From Microbacterium proteolyticum (GTDB lineage: Bacteria; Actinomycetota; Actinomycetes; Actinomycetales; Microbacteriaceae): DNA of 64,000 nt. The stretch is from positions 1,426,001-1,490,000 of the forward strand of contig NZ_JACHXY010000001.1 of NCBI RefSeq assembly GCF_014192415.1. Direction: 5' to 3'. Positions 59,981-64,000 of the stretch are shown one piece after another. A program made the position numbers and the translations under genes. How positions within the stretch are numbered: position 1 is the first letter of the stretch; each line of letters starts with the position of its first letter. The notes below the pieces were generated by a model. That model did no database searches. It saw only the letters and a program-made list of their open reading frames with translations, and was not told where the DNA came from.

Positions 59981-61111
59981 GGCGCGGCCGTGCTCCGACT
60001 CCACGACGGAGCGCAGCTCACCGAGCTGACGTCGGCGGTCGAAGGCGGTGGCATCCGGGGCCACGTGCAGCATGCTCGTCATCCACCACGAGAAGTGCTG
60101 GGCCTTCCAGATGCGGCGGCTCGCCGTGTCGGGGTAGGCGTCGAGCAGGCGCTCATCGCCCTCGAGCAGGAACGCCCGCAGGGCGGCCGCGAGCAGGCGC
60201 ACGTCGGCGATCGCGAGGTTCATGCCTTTCGCTCCGGTCGGCGGCACCGTGTGCGCGGCGTCGCCCACGAGCGCGACCCGGCCCCGGCGCAGTTCGTTGG
60301 CGACGAAGCTGCGGAAGCGCAGCACGTCGCGTTGGAAGATGGGGCCCTGCCGCAGCGTCGTGCCGGGCACGCGCTTCTGCAGTTCGTCCCAGAGCTGCTC
60401 CTCGCTGAAGGCGGCGGTGTCGGTGTCGGGATCGCACTGGAAGTACATCCGCTGCACGGTCGCCGACCGCTGGCTGACGAGGGCGAACCCGTCGGGGGAA
60501 TTGCTGTAGATCAGCTCCTCGCTGCTGGGCGGAGCCTCGCACAGGATGCCGAACCAGGCGAAGGGGTACTCGCGGAAGGAGCCGTTGCGCGCGCCCGCCA
60601 CAGCCGCCCGCGCGACGCTGCGGGATCCGTCGGAACCGACGACGAAATCCGCCTCGATCTCGACGGGGACCCCGTCGGCGTCGCGCGCGAGCACCCGGGG
60701 GCGATCGCCGTCGTCGACGCCGTCGGCGGTGACGCCGAAACGCAGGTCCTGCCCGGCGGCGAGGCGCGCGGCGATCAGGTCCTTCAGCACCTCGTGCTGC
60801 GGGTACAGCCAGACGGCGCGACCGACGGAGTCGGCGAAGTCGATGCGGTGGCCCTCGCCCTCGAAGCGCAGTTCGATGCCGTCGTGACGGTGCCCGACGG
60901 TGCGGGCGCGCGAGGCGGGGCCGATCGTGTCGAGCAGTTCGACCGTGCCCTGCTCCAGGATGCCGGCGCGGATCGTGCTCTCGATCTCGTCGCGCGTGCG
61001 CTGGTCGATGACGACGGATTCGATGCCGGACTGCGCCAGCAGGTGCGAGAGCATCAGCCCCGCGGGGCCGGCGCCGATGATGGCGACACGGGTGCGAACG
61101 GTGGTGGTCAT
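59939..61111 (-). CDS. pobA: 4-hydroxybenzoate 3-monooxygenase
   Basis: A 390-residue FAD monooxygenase (NADPH or NADH) that turns 4-hydroxybenzoate into protocatechuate. It shows the FAD loop GAGPAGLMLSHLL, the ribityl motif GDAAHTVPPTGAKGMN, and substrate-site segments RIDFADSVGRAVWLYPQ and SPDGFALVSQRS. It feeds the pcaHGB genes 1 kb away. The IclR gene separates it from them, and both minus-strand genes may be one unit with a palindrome between. Length is normal. Confidence 0.95.
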   Translation of the reverse strand: MTTTVRTRVAIIGAGPAGLMLSHLLAQSGIESVVIDQRTRDEIESTIRAGILEQGTVELLDTIGPASRARTVGHRHDGIELRFEGEGHRIDFADSVGRAVWLYPQHEVLKDLIAARLAAGQDLRFGVTADGVDDGDRPRVLARDADGVPVEIEADFVVGSDGSRSVARAAVAGARNGSFREYPFAWFGILCEAPPSSEELIYSNSPDGFALVSQRSATVQRMYFQCDPDTDTAAFSEEQLWDELQKRVPGTTLRQGPIFQRDVLRFRSFVANELRRGRVALVGDAAHTVPPTGAKGMNLAIADVRLLAAALRAFLLEGDERLLDAYPDTASRRIWKAQHFSWWMTSMLHVAPDATAFDRRRQLGELRSVVESEHGRAYLAEAYCGWPLDA

Positions 61112-61226
61112 GGCGTCTCCCTCGACGGCGGCTGTGGTCGATGGTGCCTTCCCGCCCGCGGCGCCAGGCGCCGACTCTCATTGATCGGGATGCCGTGGGC
61201 GTGCCGTCCCGGGGTGCGCATTGCCG

Positions 61227-61288
61227 TCGAGTGTCCAGGAAACGCCGCTTCGGTGCGAGATGTTGCGGCGTTTCCTGGACGCTCAACG
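61227..61288. repeat. Family 1 palindrome, copy 8
   Basis: GTCGAGTGTCCAGGAAACGCCGC pairs with GCGGCGTTTCCTGGACGCTCAAC; the paired change to AAACGCC/GGCGTTT keeps the stem. Lies between pobA and the IclR gene on the minus strand. Confidence 0.88.
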
Positions 61289-61326
61289 GCGGGAGAGGGC
61301 GCTTGGCGCGGGGGAGGGAGCGCGGG

Positions 61327-62079
61327 TCACCGTCGATAGCCCAGCGCCCGCTCGGTGTCGCGGGCTGCACGGTGCAGTTCGACGAGCGCGAACTGCGTCT
61401 CCGCATCGCGAGGCAGCACGACCGACAGCGCCGCGATGACCGCGCCCGTCTCGTCGCGAACGGGCGCCGCGACACCCGTGGAGACCTCGTCGACGGTGCC
61501 GGGGGCGACCACCCGGCCGAGGGTGCGGATCTCGGCGAGGGCGCGCCGGAGCGCGGCGGGGTCGACGATGGTCTCGGGGGTCACGGCGGCGAGAGGGCGC
61601 GCGAGCACCCGCTCCTGCAGATCGTGCGGAGCGAAGGCGAGCAGCACCAGCCCCGATGACGAGGCGTGCACGGGCAGGCGGCCGGCGACCCGCGTGATGT
61701 TCGCTCCGGAGTCGGGCGCGCTGAGCCGCTCGAGGAAGAGCGCCTCGTCGTGCTCGAGGATGGCGAGCTGGGTGTGCTCGCGCACGCGCTGCTGCACGCG
61801 CTCCATGTACGGCAGCGCGGCCTGACGCAGCCGTAGGGCGTGGGAGGAGCGCGTGGCCAGTTCCCAGAGCCGCATCCCCACGCGCACGCGTCGTTCGTCG
61901 TCGCGCTCGAGCAGTCCGGCATCCACCAGTTCGCCCACGATCCGGTGCGCGGACGAGCTCGGCAGGCCCGCTCGGCGGCCGATGTCGGCCGTCGTCTGGG
62001 CGGTGCGCGTGGGGGTGAAGGTCTCGAGGATGCGCACCAGCCGGTCGGTGACCGAGTCGCCGGAGGGGGAGTTCGCCAT
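61327..62079 (-). CDS. IclR-family regulator of protocatechuate genes
   Basis: A 250-residue regulator with an N-terminal winged helix (SVTDRLVRILETF, ADIGRRAGLPSSSAHRIVGEL) and the IclR effector domain (TRVAGRLPVHASSSGLVLLAF, VAAPVRDETGAVIAALSV). The subgroup includes PcaR/PobR. It is divergent from pcaH across a 90-base gap, where its operator should be. Either pca activation by protocatechuate or repression is possible. Confidence 0.87.
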   Translation of the reverse strand: MANSPSGDSVTDRLVRILETFTPTRTAQTTADIGRRAGLPSSSAHRIVGELVDAGLLERDDERRVRVGMRLWELATRSSHALRLRQAALPYMERVQQRVREHTQLAILEHDEALFLERLSAPDSGANITRVAGRLPVHASSSGLVLLAFAPHDLQERVLARPLAAVTPETIVDPAALRRALAEIRTLGRVVAPGTVDEVSTGVAAPVRDETGAVIAALSVVLPRDAETQFALVELHRAARDTERALGYRR

Positions 62080-62169
62080 GGGCTCAGGATGCCATGACTC
62101 CCATTGGGCGGGAACGGTTTGCCGCACGGGCGGGCGGTGTCGGACGATGGGAACGTCGAAGGAGACCCC

Positions 62170-62979
62170 ATGTCGAACCCCGCTGCCGCACCCGAGACGC
62201 TGCTCGCCGCCCCCGATCAGGCGACGCAGAGCCAGATCGTCGACGAGATCCGCGCCCGTCACGCCGAGCTCGATGCCCGAGAGGCCGCCGGCGACGACGT
62301 CGCCGCCACCGCTCACGACTTCCCCGCGTACCGCTCGAGCGTGTTGCGCCATCCCACCAAGAACCCCCGACTCGTCGACCCCGAGACGATCGAGCTCGTC
62401 TCGCCCGCGTTCGGACAGCGTGACGTCGCCGCGATCGAGGCCGACCTCACGCTGCAGCACGCCGGCGAACCGCTGGGGGAGCGCATGAGCGTGCAGGGGC
62501 GCCTGCTCGACTCGTGGGGTCGACCGGTGGCCAACCAGCTCATCGAGATCTGGCAGGCCAACGCCGCCGGGCGCTACATCCACCAGCGCGACCAGCATCC
62601 CGCCCCGCTCGATCCGAACTTCACCGGCGCCGGGCGCGCGGTCACGAACGAGAACGGCGAGTACCGCTTCACCACGATCAAGCCCGGGCCCTACCCCTGG
62701 AAGAACCACCGCAACGCGTGGCGTCCGGCACACATCCACTTCTCGGTGTTCGGGTCGTCGTTCACGCAGCGGCTCGTCACGCAGATGTACTTCCCGGGCG
62801 ACCCGCTGTTCGCGCTCGACCCGATCTACAACACCATCCACCGGCAGAAGGACCGCGACGCCCTCGTCGGCGTCTACGACCACGACCTCACCTCGCCCGA
62901 GTGGGCGACGGGTTACCGCTTCGACATCGTCGTCGACGGACCGGGTGCCACCTACTTCGAGCAGGAGGGCGACGAGTGA
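62170..62979 (+). CDS. pcaH: Protocatechuate 3,4-dioxygenase beta subunit
   Basis: A 269-residue subunit that carries the non-heme ferric iron. Tyrosine ligands lie in RYIHQRDQHPA and TQMYFPGD, and the histidines in WRPAHIHFSVFG. It splits protocatechuate between the hydroxyls to 3-carboxy-cis,cis-muconate. Start ATG after GAAGGAG. pcaG follows with a GTGA overlap. Confidence 0.96.
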   Translation: MSNPAAAPETLLAAPDQATQSQIVDEIRARHAELDAREAAGDDVAATAHDFPAYRSSVLRHPTKNPRLVDPETIELVSPAFGQRDVAAIEADLTLQHAGEPLGERMSVQGRLLDSWGRPVANQLIEIWQANAAGRYIHQRDQHPAPLDPNFTGAGRAVTNENGEYRFTTIKPGPYPWKNHRNAWRPAHIHFSVFGSSFTQRLVTQMYFPGDPLFALDPIYNTIHRQKDRDALVGVYDHDLTSPEWATGYRFDIVVDGPGATYFEQEGDE

Positions 62980-63533
62980 TCCCCGCAAAGACCCACCGCG
63001 CGACCCCCGGCCAGACGGTCGGACCGTTCTTCGCCTACGGGCTGGAGTACCCGAAGCAGCACGAGGTCGCGTTCCCGCACTCGCCCGGGGCGATCGTGCT
63101 CGGCGGCACGGTCTACGACGGTGCGGGAGCGCCGGTCCCCGACGCCCTCGTCGAGATCTGGGGAGCGGATGCCGACGGCTCGGTGCCCCGGGCGCGCGGC
63201 GCGTTCCGCCGCGACGACCACACGTTCACCGGCTTCGGTCGCGCCTTCACCGACGACGAGGGGCATTTCGAGTTCTGGACGCGCGAGCCCGGTGGCATCC
63301 GCGGTCGCGCGGGCTTCTACGCCGCGATCGTGTTCGCCCGGGGCCTGCCCGACAAGCTGCACACGCGTATCTACGTGCCGGGGGATGACGCGGCGCTCGC
63401 CGCCGACCCGCTGCTGTCGACGCTGACGTCCCCGGAGCGCGCTACTCTCGTCGCGACGCGCGCGGCCGACGGCTACCTGCGGCACGATATCCGGCTGCAG
63501 GGCGCGGGAGAGACGGTGTTCCTTGCGTTCTGA
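62976..63533 (+). CDS. pcaG: Protocatechuate 3,4-dioxygenase alpha subunit
   Basis: A 185-residue partner of PcaH. It starts MIPAKTHRATPGQTVGPFFA, a typical intradiol alpha start, and shares the barrel (GGTVYDGAGAPVPDALVEIW, FWTREPGGIRGRAGFYAAIVF) without the iron ligands. GTG start overlaps the pcaH stop. pcaB starts inside its last codons. Confidence 0.96.
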   Translation: MIPAKTHRATPGQTVGPFFAYGLEYPKQHEVAFPHSPGAIVLGGTVYDGAGAPVPDALVEIWGADADGSVPRARGAFRRDDHTFTGFGRAFTDDEGHFEFWTREPGGIRGRAGFYAAIVFARGLPDKLHTRIYVPGDDAALAADPLLSTLTSPERATLVATRAADGYLRHDIRLQGAGETVFLAF

Positions 63534-64000
63534 ACCCTTCGAGCGCGGACTGCTCACCCCTGTCGCGGTCGGCCACGATGCGCTGGTGTCCGACGCCGCG
63601 GTGCTCGACGCCCTCGTGCGGGCGGAGTGCGCGCTGGTCGCGGCCTACGTCGAGCGGGGTATCGCACCGCGAGAGGCGGGCATCGCGGTAGACCACGCGT
63701 TCGGCCTCGACGAGAAGGGCGGTTCGCCGTCGGCGACGCTCGACGTCGACGCCCTCGTCGCGGCAGCGGTCGCCGGCGGGAACCCCGTCATCCCGCTCGT
63801 GGGGATGATGACGCAGCAGGTGCCCGCCGCGCACCGTGCGTGGATCCACCGCGGGGCGACGAGCCAGGACATCCTCGACACCGCCCTCATGACGGTCGCG
63901 CAGCGCGCGGTCGAGCACGTGCGCGGTTCCGTGGGACACACGGCCCAGTGGCTGCGGCAGCTCGCCCTGCGCCACGCCGACGACGTCGCGGCCGCTCGCA
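63523..64000 (+). CDS. pcaB: 3-carboxy-cis,cis-muconate cycloisomerase, N-terminal part
   Basis: The frame is open from a TTG at 63523 to the window end (159 residues, 3' end missing). It is a fumarase-superfamily protein; HRGATSQDILDTALM is characteristic of PcaB, which lactonises the PcaHG product. TTG overlaps pcaG by 11 bases and follows GGAGAG; a later start is possible. Gene order pcaH-pcaG-pcaB is standard. Confidence 0.9.
   Translation, partial: MRSEPFERGLLTPVAVGHDALVSDAAVLDALVRAECALVAAYVERGIAPREAGIAVDHAFGLDEKGGSPSATLDVDALVAAAVAGGNPVIPLVGMMTQQVPAAHRAWIHRGATSQDILDTALMTVAQRAVEHVRGSVGHTAQWLRQLALRHADDVAAAR

Overview
The window is a 64 kb piece of a very GC-rich actinobacterial chromosome, most likely Microbacterium or a close relative in the Microbacteriaceae. 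The reasons are the composition, the close packing of genes with ATGA/GTGA overlaps, the many leaderless genes with a TANNNT hexamer 6-7 nt before an ATG or GTG, zinc-independent L28/L33/S14 proteins, an IdeR-type iron box, an LPXTG protein and the frequent 7-mer GGATGCC. It looks like ordinary chromosome: I see no transposase, integrase, phage module, CRISPR array or tRNA/rRNA gene. Both end genes (an SDR enzyme and pcaB) are cut by the window edge.

Layout. 0-11 kb holds mixed housekeeping and accessory genes: SDR enzyme, Nudix hydrolase, LPXTG protein, two small membrane proteins, zinc alcohol dehydrogenase, a large secreted GH43 glycosidase with a LacI-type operator, purB, a low-molecular-weight tyrosine phosphatase, a holin-like membrane protein and hisC. 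11.7-15.3 kb is a 2-oxoacid dehydrogenase operon (E1 alpha, E1 beta, E2). 15.3-19.2 kb pairs a glutamine amidotransferase with a 968-residue kinase/M23/class III aminotransferase fusion. 19.2-21.9 kb is a two-component system beside a small Asp-tailed exported protein. 21.9-29.4 kb is a six-gene overlapping operon with three glycosyltransferases, an ABC exporter and two APH-fold phosphotransferases, probably a surface glycan or glycoconjugate pathway. 29.5-31.9 kb holds metNI and a DoxX protein. 32.1-36.7 kb holds a class III aminotransferase, a PucR regulator and mmsA, probably for beta-alanine breakdown.

37.5-45.7 kb is a one-strand zinc region: a Zur box, znuA-znuC-znuB, zur, a DUF318 permease with its TIGR03943 partner, a membrane protein, a 3-methyladenine glycosylase and the cysteine-free ribosomal set rpmB-rpmG-rpsN, closed by a strong terminator. 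45.7-54 kb holds a LuxR regulator, HU, a CopD/CtaG copper membrane protein, a MerR-controlled flavin oxidoreductase and a Pif1-like helicase. 54-60 kb holds an IdeR-box heme oxygenase, a lipoprotein of the serine beta-lactamase fold that has lost its catalytic residues, an EamA exporter, CorA and an amino acid permease. 60-64 kb is the 4-hydroxybenzoate/protocatechuate pathway (pobA, IclR regulator, pcaH, pcaG, pcaB).

Between genes lie eight copies of one long palindrome (family 1), two copies of a second palindrome (family 2), and two places where the 3' end of a gene, stop codon included, is duplicated just downstream. The strongest candidates for something undescribed are the GT/ABC/kinase operon, the family 1 palindrome, the GGATGCC motif with its paired terminator form, and the inactive beta-lactamase-fold lipoprotein.
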